From Ciona savignyi (taxonomy: Eukaryota > Chordata > Ascidiacea > Phlebobranchia > Cionidae), in contig CH003035.1 in the NCBI GenBank assembly GCA_000149265.1, positions 208,014 to 272,013 on the forward strand: a stretch of 64,000 nucleotides of DNA, written 5' to 3'. A program made the translations under genes and the position numbers. How positions within the stretch are numbered: position 1 is the stretch's first letter; each line of letters begins with the position of its first letter. The notes under the pieces were generated by a model. That model saw nothing but the letters and a program-made list of their open reading frames with translations, did no database searches and was not told the origin of the DNA. This document shows positions 39,039 to 49,800 of the stretch, piece after piece.

Positions 39039-39212
39039 GCACATTTGACAAAAAGTAACACATGCAATATCAGTTATATAAGCGGTGTACCGTAATTCTT
39101 ATTGTAAAAAAACACTTTACTCTGCAAATTTCTTGTTAAACAAACACAATGAATGCAATACATGGTAATAATGCTGTGTAAACAATCTTACTTAGATAAA
39201 TTATTTCTAATT

Positions 39213-40670
39213 TTAAAATTCACCATCCAAGTCAGATTCAGACATAACAACAGGAAAAATCTTTTGCAAAAGACATGTAATGGCATGCATTCCTGTGTGA
39301 AGGCAGTTAGGAAGTCGAGCTGGATTCATGTATATAAATATAAAGTATATTGGAATGCCAGATAGCAAAATAGCAGTTCCTATCAGGGAATCAATGGGTT
39401 CCTGATAAAATGGAACAATAACCAAAAACAAGCATGCAAGACAAAATGAAATTGGAAACAAGATGTTGATCTTTAGAGGTCTAGGTAAATCAGGCTGTGT
39501 GTAACGCAGGTAGATCTGTCCAGCGATGGCCAATCCAACAGTTAACCAATACATGAAGCTGTAGTAGTTGATCAGAGTGAAAATATCATCAACACAAAGG
39601 TAGACAAGAGTGAGGGTGCCAGAAAGCAGGAGACTTGGCACTGGAGTAAATCTGTCTGGGCTAACCATAGCAAAGTAATCGGGAAGCTGTCTTTCCCTAG
39701 CTCCAACGAAAAACAATCGAGAAGAGGCCATGAGTGAAGAATTTAGCGCACCAAATGTAGACATTGCAACTGAGATTGGAATAATAAAGCTGGCAGCACC
39801 GAGTGTGGTTTGTGCAAATCCAACCGCGACAGCATCAGAGGAAACAATTTCAATGGGCGTTAAGACCGCATAATATGCGACATTAGCTAACAAATATATA
39901 ATGGTGCAAATTGGCATTGATATATAAATAGACAAGGGCAGATTACGATATGGATCTTTCAGTTCCTCCACCATGAAATTAAGAGTATCCCACCCAGCAA
40001 ATGAATAAAGACCAGAATACATTGCGAGGGCTATGCTTCCAACATTGCTGGAAGTTTCACCCCATGGATCTGAAAATGAGCCTACTGATGTGCCATTCTT
40101 TGCAAGTGAAATAATACCAGCAATAATGATTACGATCAAGGCAATTACTTTTGCATAGGCAAAGACATCTTGAATTCTTGTACCATATCGAACACTCCAA
40201 CAGTTCATTGCTAAGATGATACAAACGCACATTCCAGCCAACAGCCGAACAGCATAAAAAGGTGGCTCACATGTTGGGAAAAATGGCTGGATTAGATAAA
40301 CCGCAAATGTGAGGGCTATTGCAGCTTGGACAGTCGGTTCAATTATTAATACAGATATCCACAAACGAACAAAACCAACAAGTGGGCCAAAGGCTTCAAG
40401 GATGTAAGCATAGCTTGCTCCAGATTTCACAATCGTTGTTCCTAACTCAGCGTAGCACAGAGCACCAACAAGTGAGAAAACTCCACATATTCCCCAGATA
40501 ATCAGACTTAGACCTGGAGACCCGCATGCTTGTTGGACTCCTTTTGGAGTTAGAAAGATTCCAGAGCCGATAATATTTCCCACAATTAGAGCAACACCAT
40601 TTGCCAGTGTAATCTTTCGTTTCAATTTGACAGCTTGATCTTTTATAGCTAAATTGGAATCTGAACCCAT
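39213..40670 (-). CDS. SLC7 light-chain amino-acid transporter (LAT/y+LAT type), copy A
   Basis: One uninterrupted frame of 485 codons. It has the APC-superfamily fold with about 12 membrane segments. Landmarks: TLANGVALIVGNIIGSGIF (helix 1 substrate-binding break GSGIF), YAELGTTIVKSGASYAYI, RLWISVLIIEPT, GTRIQDVFAYAKVIAL, SGWDTLNFMVEELKDPYRN, and INYYSFMYWLTVGL with RPLKINILFP. The overall pattern is that of SLC7A5-8 exchangers of neutral or dibasic amino acids. These pair through a disulfide with an SLC3 heavy chain; the cysteine in FFPTCEPPFY is a candidate. The exact substrate (y+L versus L) cannot be settled. A splice-acceptor-like TTTTCAG lies about 35 bases before the ATG, so the 5' untranslated region may be spliced or trans-spliced. 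Copy B is about 1.1 kb upstream. Confidence 0.93.
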   Translation of the reverse strand: MGSDSNLAIKDQAVKLKRKITLANGVALIVGNIIGSGIFLTPKGVQQACGSPGLSLIIWGICGVFSLVGALCYAELGTTIVKSGASYAYILEAFGPLVGFVRLWISVLIIEPTVQAAIALTFAVYLIQPFFPTCEPPFYAVRLLAGMCVCIILAMNCWSVRYGTRIQDVFAYAKVIALIVIIIAGIISLAKNGTSVGSFSDPWGETSSNVGSIALAMYSGLYSFAGWDTLNFMVEELKDPYRNLPLSIYISMPICTIIYLLANVAYYAVLTPIEIVSSDAVAVGFAQTTLGAASFIIPISVAMSTFGALNSSLMASSRLFFVGARERQLPDYFAMVSPDRFTPVPSLLLSGTLTLVYLCVDDIFTLINYYSFMYWLTVGLAIAGQIYLRYTQPDLPRPLKINILFPISFCLACLFLVIVPFYQEPIDSLIGTAILLSGIPIYFIFIYMNPARLPNCLHTGMHAITCLLQKIFPVVMSESDLDGEF

Positions 40671-41816
40671 TTCAGTTTTATATAAAAACTACACCTACTC
40701 AATCTGAAAATGAATGCACATTATTATTTACAAATTTACAATTAGGCATTTTAAGTTTTACTTTTGTTGGATTCTTTTAGTATACCAGGATTACAGTTAA
40801 CAAAATAACATCATTTCTTACAATTAATTAATTAGGACAGAATATTTACTTGCAATAAATTTAAGCAACACAGTTTCTGATAATCATTGCAATATTAAAA
40901 ACTCAATATATAGGCATTATTTAACCAAGTGGTATGCACATGCACAAAAAGTACGGAACAACGCAGTAGTACAACAAACTTCATGAAAAGCCTTTTACAA
41001 ATTTACTTTACCGAGCCGTGTAAAAAAAATGCGCTGACAGCGCAAATTTTTACACACTTCATTGCAGATAGTTCTAATTTACCAACAGCTACTGAAACAC
41101 TATAGCCTACCGGTACTGTTGTTTTAACATAGATTTTAAGTGGATGGTTTAAAATTATGCTTAAACAAACAGACCATACAGCTGTTTCCAACACTTCCTT
41201 CCTTATTTCATTTTCTTAGAACAACCAGAAAAGGAGTAAAATAGAATAAAATAAACTTGCTTTTGAATGCATTTTTTTGCTTTTGAATGCAAACAAACAT
41301 AGAAGAGCGCCAAAAAAAATTCCAAGTTTTAAAAAATATATAGTTTGACAATTTTTAACATTAGTGCACATCTTGTTTAGTGACTTTTTGTCTAATTATT
41401 AACTATATAAATTAAAGTATGTGGTATTAACTTTAACAGTGAGTGGGCATTAAGACAATTTCACATACAGTGTTACGCACTTTGTGTATGGTAATGTAGC
41501 AGCTACGTTTTTTATATTTGTAAGACATAACAAGAAGATAAGGTCTATAACAGTTAAAAAATGATATAAAATGATCTACCAGTAAAACATTGGAACACAA
41601 CAGCACTAAACCAAAATAGAAAATTTAGACACAAGTTTAAGACACATAAAACTTTGAGATAAAATTTTAGACTTCAAGGCTAAGATGCTGTATATAATAC
41701 AACCATTGTTGACTTATACAAAAAATACATCAGACACAGAATAGCGTAAGGCAAGTACCTATACACCTAAGTATATCAATTAAGATTTCGAATTTACATG
41801 ACATTGATAAGGTTTT
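40671..41816. other. Spacer between the two tandem SLC7 genes
   Basis: AT-rich. It should contain the 3' end of copy B and the promoter of copy A. A duplicated 'cttttgaatgcattttttt' type phrase occurs near 41260-41290. No gene is seen. Confidence 0.35.
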
Positions 41817-43283
41817 TTAAAAATCTCCCTCAATTTCCATATCTGAGATAGAAACAGGAAGCAACTTTTGTAGAAATCCGGTTACTGCGTTGCTAATCTT
41901 TGAGAGGAATGCTGGCTGTTTCAAGTAAACGAAGAAAAAGTAGATTGGTATACCAGTTGCAAGAATGGCAGTACCGATTAGTGAATCCCGTGTTTCTTCA
42001 AAGAATGGCACAATAACCAAAAACAAGCAGGCAAGACAAAATATTATGGGGAAAATAATATTAACTTTTAGAGGTCTGGGCAGTTTGGGTTCGGTAAATC
42101 TAAGGTAGATTTGCCCAGCAATTGATAAACCAACTGCTAGCCAATACATGAAGCTGTAGTAGTTAATCAGGTCAAAAACATCACTTACACAAAGGAATAC
42201 AAGAGTAAGTGTCCCTGTGAAAAGCAAACTTGGAGCAGGGGTGAATCTTTTAAAATTAACCATGGCAAGGTAGTCCGGTAAATGACCTTCACGTGCACCG
42301 ACGAAAAACAAACGGGAAGAGGCCATGATAGATGAATTCAGTCCACCAAAAGTTGACATTGCTACAGCAATGGGTATGGTCCACTGCATGACTCCTAATG
42401 TTTTACCAGCAAAGCTGACAGCAACAGCATCCGTTGCTATCAATTCAGCCGGTGTCAAAATAGCATAGTAAGCAATGTTTGTTAGAATGTAAATGATAGT
42501 ACAGAGTGGAAGTGAAATATAAATTGCCTTCGGTAGATTGCGATATGGATCCTGCAACTCTTCCACCATGAAGTTCAGTGTATCCCATCCCGAATAGGCA
42601 TACAGGCCAGAGTATAACGCAAGGGCTATGTTTCCAATATTATTAGTTGTTCCTTTCCAAGGTTCAGCCAATGAACTGGAAGATGTTCCATTGCCAAGTG
42701 CAATAAACCCAACAATCATAATGACAATCAGGGCAAGGACTTTGGCATAAGCAAAGATGTCTTGTATCCTTGTTCCATACCGTACACTGAAGCAATTCAT
42801 TACCATGATTATGATAACACAAGCTGCTGCTAACAAACGTACAGCATAAAACGGCGGTTCACATGTCGGGAAAAACGGTTGAATTAAATAATTCGCAAAC
42901 GTTATAGCAATAGCTGCTTGGACTGTAGGCTCAATAATAAGAACAGATATCCACAGTCGAACAAAACCTACTAAAGGGCCAAAGGCTCGTAAAATGTAGG
43001 CATAACTGGCACCGGATTTAATAATAGTTGTACCAAGTTCAGCATAGCACAAAGCACCGATTAGAGAAAAGACTCCACATATTGACCAGATTATTAAACT
43101 TAAACCAGGTGAGCCGCATTTTTCCTGGACTCCTTTTGGACTTAGAAAAATACCAGAGCCAATGATGTTTCCAACAATAAGTGCCACGCCATTTGCCAGT
43201 GTTATCTTCTGCTTCAGGTTAACTGATTGCTGAGTTTTTGTAACATCTTGAAATGAAGTGCTTGGTTCATCATTTTCTGACAT
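41817..43283 (-). CDS. SLC7 light-chain amino-acid transporter (LAT/y+LAT type), copy B
   Basis: Uninterrupted frame, 488 codons from the ATG at 43283 (MSENDEPSTSF). It is closely similar to copy A along its whole length, with the same GSGIF, SGASYAYI, EPTVQAAIA and NYYSFMYWL landmarks and the same PTCEPPFYAVR cysteine region. The open frame extends upstream to 43370, but a pyrimidine-rich acceptor (TTTTTTATGATTTAG) lies inside that extension, so I place the start at 43283, which also matches the length of copy A. The two copies differ mainly in the N-terminus, the loop near residue 200 and the C-terminal tail (both end acidic, with a D/E-x-D/E-G-D/E-F terminus). A tandem duplication is the simplest explanation. 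Confidence 0.93.
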   Translation of the reverse strand: MSENDEPSTSFQDVTKTQQSVNLKQKITLANGVALIVGNIIGSGIFLSPKGVQEKCGSPGLSLIIWSICGVFSLIGALCYAELGTTIIKSGASYAYILRAFGPLVGFVRLWISVLIIEPTVQAAIAITFANYLIQPFFPTCEPPFYAVRLLAAACVIIIMVMNCFSVRYGTRIQDIFAYAKVLALIVIMIVGFIALGNGTSSSSLAEPWKGTTNNIGNIALALYSGLYAYSGWDTLNFMVEELQDPYRNLPKAIYISLPLCTIIYILTNIAYYAILTPAELIATDAVAVSFAGKTLGVMQWTIPIAVAMSTFGGLNSSIMASSRLFFVGAREGHLPDYLAMVNFKRFTPAPSLLFTGTLTLVFLCVSDVFDLINYYSFMYWLAVGLSIAGQIYLRFTEPKLPRPLKVNIIFPIIFCLACLFLVIVPFFEETRDSLIGTAILATGIPIYFFFVYLKQPAFLSKISNAVTGFLQKLLPVSISDMEIEGDF

Positions 43284-46200
43284 TTCTTTGTTTATAAATG
43301 TATAATAGAAAAATGACCTTATTGTTTTGCCTAAATCATAAAAAAGAAACATGTTATGAGACATAGCCAAAGCAACAATATCCAGCCAATGTAGTACTGC
43401 TGATGTGTTAAAGGTTGCATCTTATATATGGCTAAATATAACTGTGTTTGTCCCCGGACAATACAACATAAACTTGCATCCATTGGAATATGATGATTTT
43501 AAAATAATATATGTATTATTTAATATTAATACACCAGAAAAGCTTTTGTCGGCTGCGAACTTGTGTAATTTTGACAACTGCCAAATGTGCCAATGTTTCC
43601 CTCGGGGATATTGCAACTGTTCTATTCTAGATGCAGAAACATAGTTTCACCTATTATACTTATTTTTTTATTATTAATTTATTTCCGTCTTACAATAATT
43701 TTGACTATCAGGTACAGTAATCCTGTACTTTTATTACAATACTAAGGGGTTTCATAGACCGCTATCTAATACATTTATGCTCTTACCTATAGCGCCGTAG
43801 TGGTAATAAATTCTGATTTATTTAAGCAGCTGAGAATTTAAGATGTGCTAACCGCACCTACCAAATCATTGCGTCTAAATAACATCGAAACTCTACACTT
43901 TACAGCTGCCGTATGTGAATTCAAACATACAATGGTAAAAGAAAAGGCGCGCTGCCAACACACGAGGTTCCGGCCAAAATGAATCCACCAACTGAGCGTA
44001 GTAACGAACACGCCCACACAACACCCACAATACACGCGTAACATTTCGTCATAAACAAGCAGCTATAAAAACCTTAAATAATGGGTATTTTGTTCAGATA
44101 AGTGGTCTTGCGGTACCCGTTATATGGAAGGTTAACCAAACTCTCTAACTAAGTAAGCACACGATTGAAGTTCAATTCTAATTTTAAAATATTGATAAAT
44201 ATTTTTCACTTATCAATTTGCAGAATCAGAAGCCGTAGATAGGATAATCAGTGTATCCCCTTAATGGAAAATGCATTATGGGAAAACTAAAAGAGTGTCT
44301 TAAAACCCATTTTGACTCTATTAATTGTCCATATTGACGAATTAGCTTCTGGAAACAGAAACTATAAGATAACATGGTTATCTACCTAAACTGACCGAAA
44401 TAGCTGAGTGGGTCTCCTTTTTTGACATAATTTTATTGCACTATATTTAGCACGTGTATGAAATACATGTTCAGCCTACATCAACACAAATCAAAGGGGG
44501 ATTTTAAGATCAACAAAAATAATAGAAACAGCATACCCATCTTTCACCGATTTCTAGTAAACCCCCGTATCTTTATTAAAAATCTGGTGATCTTGTTTTA
44601 CCCACGCAATACGAGCTGCGGCAACCCTAAGGTGGGCACCAGGTAAATTTGTGAAATATAATATATTTAGGCCTAATCAAATTTTGTTTGCTTTTTTTTT
44701 TAATTTACCTGCTGCAAACTCTCGTGTGAGGATTTTCCACAATCATTATATTAATTGCACCGTTGTACAAGAGGACAACACACTGATCGTCACGACAAAC
44801 GTCATAAAATACGGACGCCCTGTTTTATTGCATTAGCGCCCGTTGTTAGTTTCAGTATAAATTGTCGTGTTTTGTTTTTGCACATCAGTCCACCTGGGAC
44901 TCACCAATATTTTTTTCAGAACTGACTACCACTGCCCCGTTCAGCCTTGAACTTAGCCCTTGCGTTGGCACCGAAACTTTTTATCGTGAGATGGCAAATC
45001 TCACGCCCGTTCCTGTTTTATTACTAAACCGTTGCGCGAGTCATGAATAAATACGACTTTAACCCATATCGTATCGTTGATCGTAAGTCGAAATGGTAAG
45101 GAACCGACATACCCTTTTCTATTTTCTTCATAACTAACGAAATATAATTTTTACTTTTTTCTTTAAGTATGAATAGGGCATATATTCACCTCTCTGTGCT
45201 GCTAGAATCATATTAATTGAATAATATGAGAATTCGAACGGCAACAGTCTGAGCTTGGAAAATCATACTACTCTGTAGTAATACGGTTCTTCAGCACAGT
45301 CTCAAGTTTCATCCGCTGGAGGGCGTGTGAATAAATGCAGCCAGGTTACTTTAAACAATGGGATAACCCCTCACCGAAAACGTGGATTACACGCTGTGGA
45401 GGTACTCGTGGAGAGTGTCTGCCAGCATCCACCTAGTACGGATACTACCCCGAGTGGATTAATTTACACATTGCACGTAGGGGTTTCGGTCTAAGACTAC
45501 CAACTCGCGCTAAGCGCACATTTTGGCTCTTTTTGGCTTACCACAATAAAAATAATTAAACAATTTTTTGTTGGGTAATTGTACAACTCGGCCCGAGCTT
45601 ACTGACTACTCTTAATATCTTAATATTCTAGTAAAATATTTTATATTTCCACTATTTCGTTTGGTCAAGCATTTTTATATTCATATACTAAAATTTCGAA
45701 GGGTAACATAGAAAAAATTACCAAAAAAGAGAAATTACAAACCTGGGTACTTTCCTATTTTTTATAAAGGGCTAAATTTTGAAACCGTCTTGGGTCATCA
45801 CTGTTTTTGTATAGAAATTGGTTTCTATATCCGTCTCGAATGCCCAAAACTCGCCATTTTAACAACCCCTATTAGGTAAAGTAAAACGAAAATGATAGCT
45901 AAAATTATTGCGCCCCTTTAATTTGGTTAGAATTGTTCAGTGCACACAGCTAGTAAAATATTTCCAAATAATTTGATGTGTGACACTGTGATTACTAAAA
46001 TCGGGGAAGCCCCGATTGCGTTTTATTACTTTTGGCAAGTAATGGTGACGATGTTGGTAAAAATTGCAAGAAAGGAAAATGCAAAAAAAAATTAAAAAGA
46101 AGTACATTACTAACCTTTATCTTTAAATTTTATAATATGGTTGTGTAACAGATATATTAGATTGCACATGATGAATTGGAAGTAAGTGCGACAAGAACAT

Positions 46201-46618
46201 ACCAAAAATCTCTATTTCACTAAAAAATATATATATTTATAGAGGTTGATTATTTTATAAAATTTTAAATATAGTTATAGCAACATTAGATAAGCTGTTA
46301 AAAATTTGAAAAATTCAAGGTAAGGTCCACGGATAAGACACAGAATTGTTTAATGACTGGGGTAAACATAAATCTGTTTAGCCGACTGTTAAAATATTGA
46401 TTTTACATACCGGTACCAACCATTAACAGTAGTAAACCCCTGACTGCACTGAGTTAAATACAAACCCTTCAACCTGTAGTCCATGGACAACTGTTGATAC
46501 ACAAAACCCAAGTTTTAGTCTATGGACCATATTAGGGACCATATGTCCTATTAAAACATAGAATTAATACTTATTGATTACACGCTGTAACTGTATTCAG
46601 TTTTTTGTACACCTGTTT
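43284..46618. other. Intergenic between SLC7 copy B and PEX5
   Basis: Divergent promoter region for two genes. It contains a SINE remnant near 44237-44300 (gataggataatc..tatcccc..aatgg). No gene is supported; the short frames at 43405, 44458 and 44862 show no family features. Confidence 0.35.
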
Positions 46619-46710
46619 AGGATAGGATATTTTATATTTATCCCCATGAATGGGAAAACCAAGGGGGTTAACATACGGGCAATCGTCAGATTACCTCGCG
46701 CCCACCGTAC
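46619..46710 (-). mobile_element. tRNA-derived SINE, 3' end only
   Basis: Only the tail and first ~90 bases of the body remain (from 'ggataggat' to 'cgcccaccgt'), a 5'-truncated insertion about 165 bases before the PEX5 start. Confidence 0.65.
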
Positions 46711-46875
46711 GTTTAACACAGTTTTAAAAGATATTAAAAAACAATTTTTTATTCCAATAATATTTCCCTGCATCTTTTTTCTTTATTTTGTCTATGTAAT
46801 AACATGACCCTTTACACAGCATCTTATCACTGTTAATTCTGGGCAACATTTTTTGTTAAATTTTATATTTAAATC

Positions 46876-49800
46876 ATGTCTGCGTTAAAAGATTTGGTTG
46901 TTGGAGAGTGTGGAACTTCCAACGCCCTTGTTCAAGCTTCACAACATTTTAAAAATGACCAAGCATTTCAACACGAAGGCTTCCGAAGACCAGGTAGTGT
47001 TTTAACAACCTCGTTCACTGTAACATTGAAAAAATATTTACCTTTATTGTTTTTGACCCTTTCGTTTCTGCCGTTGTGTTACACTGTTAGTTTTAATTGA
47101 ACTGAATATGCAGGTGCAACAGATATAATGATCATTTGGTCATTTGCGGATATAAGAATTACTAGTATAACAAGAATCTGATGTCTTACAATATTTTCAT
47201 AAAACACCGTTTCGTCCCTTTTCAAAAAAAAATATTTAACGGGTCACAACCAATATTTTTGGAATGTTACACATGTCTTTATAAAAGAAGTTTTACATAT
47301 TTCGATAAGAAATAAGTTGTTTTAAAGGTCACAACAAATGCTGTGTATCAGTTAGGCGAATTCTTCTTTAAACATCTTGAGTGTGCAGTTGCTGAATTTA
47401 AATTCTTACTGGTAAAAAGTATTTGCCTAAAAGTGATATTATCGGGGTGTTGAAATAGCATTTGTCTTTAATATGCTTACATTTGGGTTAAGACTTAATA
47501 TGCTGGTTCTAGTCCTTTACCACTAAGATATTTATTTTATTACCGGTACTAGACTACCAGTACTCCCGTGTTAAAACTGGTTTGGTTTATAAAACGCAAC
47601 AGTCTGTTAACCGAAAATGGTATACCTCCTTTTTTCTAGTTTGTCCACTAATATATAGTGCACAATATGAACTTTTAAATAATGGTTTGTATGACACGTA
47701 TGTGAATAAACAGGAAATTTGTTTAGAATTTCGACCAGGAGCCCAAGACTTTGTGGAAGAGTTTCTTTATGAGCAGCAATCCCAAAGACCGATTCAACCA
47801 AGGACATTTAAAATGGACCAACTGTTGCATGAAATGCATAGAATTCAACAGCCTATAATTATGCCAGGTTGGTTGTGAGACATGCCTCAAATTTTATTTG
47901 TTCATTTGTTTATTTGTCAATAACAATAACCATTCCCAGTCTGGTGTATTCTGAGCAATTTTTTTGTATTTAAACATAATTGCTTCTGACCAGAAAGAAT
48001 TAAAAATGAAGGGAATCAGGTTTGTAGTGTCAACATGTCAAAGCAAAATGAATGTTGTTTTGATTTGGCATATGAAACTAAACAGCTAGTTTGTTGCAAT
48101 AATAAAAATTATGCAGCACACATTATATATTCTTTTTCTGCACTTTTTTGTTGCTTGTTGTAATATTGCACTAAACCATTCGATTCAACTAAAATAAAAT
48201 CTCACCATCTGCAATTTCTGTGTATCATACATTTTTCATACCCAACCTAACAATTTGTTACCCTTATAATACAGGAATTATTATAATTTAAATAATTCTA
48301 GGGCGTTCCGGTATTGGGAATGCGCAAGCTGAACAATGGACAAGTGAATTCATACAAACGCTGAATGTGCCTCCATCACATAAACCAGCTGATGAAGATG
48401 CTGCGTGGGCTCACGAATTTTTACAGCAAGGTACTGGTATATTGTGGAAAATCGTCAGCAACAGCTTTCAGTTGAGGATATAACATTGCTACCATATTAT
48501 GTGGTCAAGAAATAAGTAGCAAACGACCATAGTAAAAAATCATTTTACACGGAAAAGGAAAGCTTTTATATCAAAATACCAGTGTATTTATATATATAAA
48601 TAGTACACCCCTTCTTATTGCTACACTGACAAGTTCTAGATGTGTTTTAATATTCACAGGTAATATACCACACCAACAAGATTTTACCACAGAGTTCTTA
48701 GAACAGCAGCGAATGAATGAATTTGAACAATCATGGTAAGTAAAGTGCTGTATTTATACATTTTTACCTATATATACTTTTTCTGTACCACTTTTCTTCC
48801 TTTTTCATTGCTAATTAATATTGTGTTTGATAACTTATTATTGGCTGAATTTAAAACAGTATCAACATGTTCTCTAAGATTACCTGACATAACAAGACTT
48901 TAAACGCGTAAAAAACATTTATTTTCAGCTATATGTATTGTTGAGGTATAGCAGTTATATGTAACATAGAGGTAGAAAATAATATAACTTAATAGATCTA
49001 TTTAAATAAGCTGTGATACAAATTCCGACATTTTTAGCAAGTGATACAAATTCCGACTTTTTTATGATAAAACCATGTTTAAAACTTTAAAGTCTCAATT
49101 ATTGGCAAATTATTTGTTGTTATGCATTTGTTTCGGTTGTTATATGGATGCTATGTTTCAATATGATAAATAGTGCTGAGTTAGCCTTGGTCTGAAACAC
49201 TCTGTGGGTTTTGGATAAAAACAAATGATAAAATATTAATGTATGCACTTTGAGTGTCTTAATTAAGAGTGCTGTGTGGCACTTAACATCCAACAAATTG
49301 TGTTTGTAGGGTCAAAGAATTGGATGAAGTTGGTCACCCGCCATCCGAATTGCAAGAAGCAGCAGCAAGCATGGTGCAAGCGGCTGCATCAGACTCCAAG
49401 TTGTCTTCGACTAACTTCATGAAGTTCGTTTCTGAACTGTCTCAGGGAGCTGATGCCGCCACTGACACTTGGAGCAGTGAATTTGCTCAACAGCAAGCGG
49501 TGAGTTCTATTTATCCGACTTTCAAGCTGAGAAATGGGAAGATTTATTGTTGCCAAATCTGGCCAAGCATTACATCCAACTAAAAATATCAACTAAAACT
49601 AAAAATTCTTTGTTCTTTGGGTCTTACCTTAATTTGTATAGTACTATGATAAATATACTGCGCTTTATTAAAAATTGTTTCCCTTAGTAAACATACAAGT
49701 TTTTACCAAACAATATTCAAAAGTTTTTTCAATGATTTTCTTCTGTAACTGATAAACAAGACCAAATACTTTATAGATGGACAAGAATGCGACGTCCTGG

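Noticed and set aside
43284-43370. Upstream start of SLC7 copy B (29 extra residues)
   Set aside because: A pyrimidine-rich acceptor lies within it and the paralogue lacks it, so it is probably untranslated or intronic.
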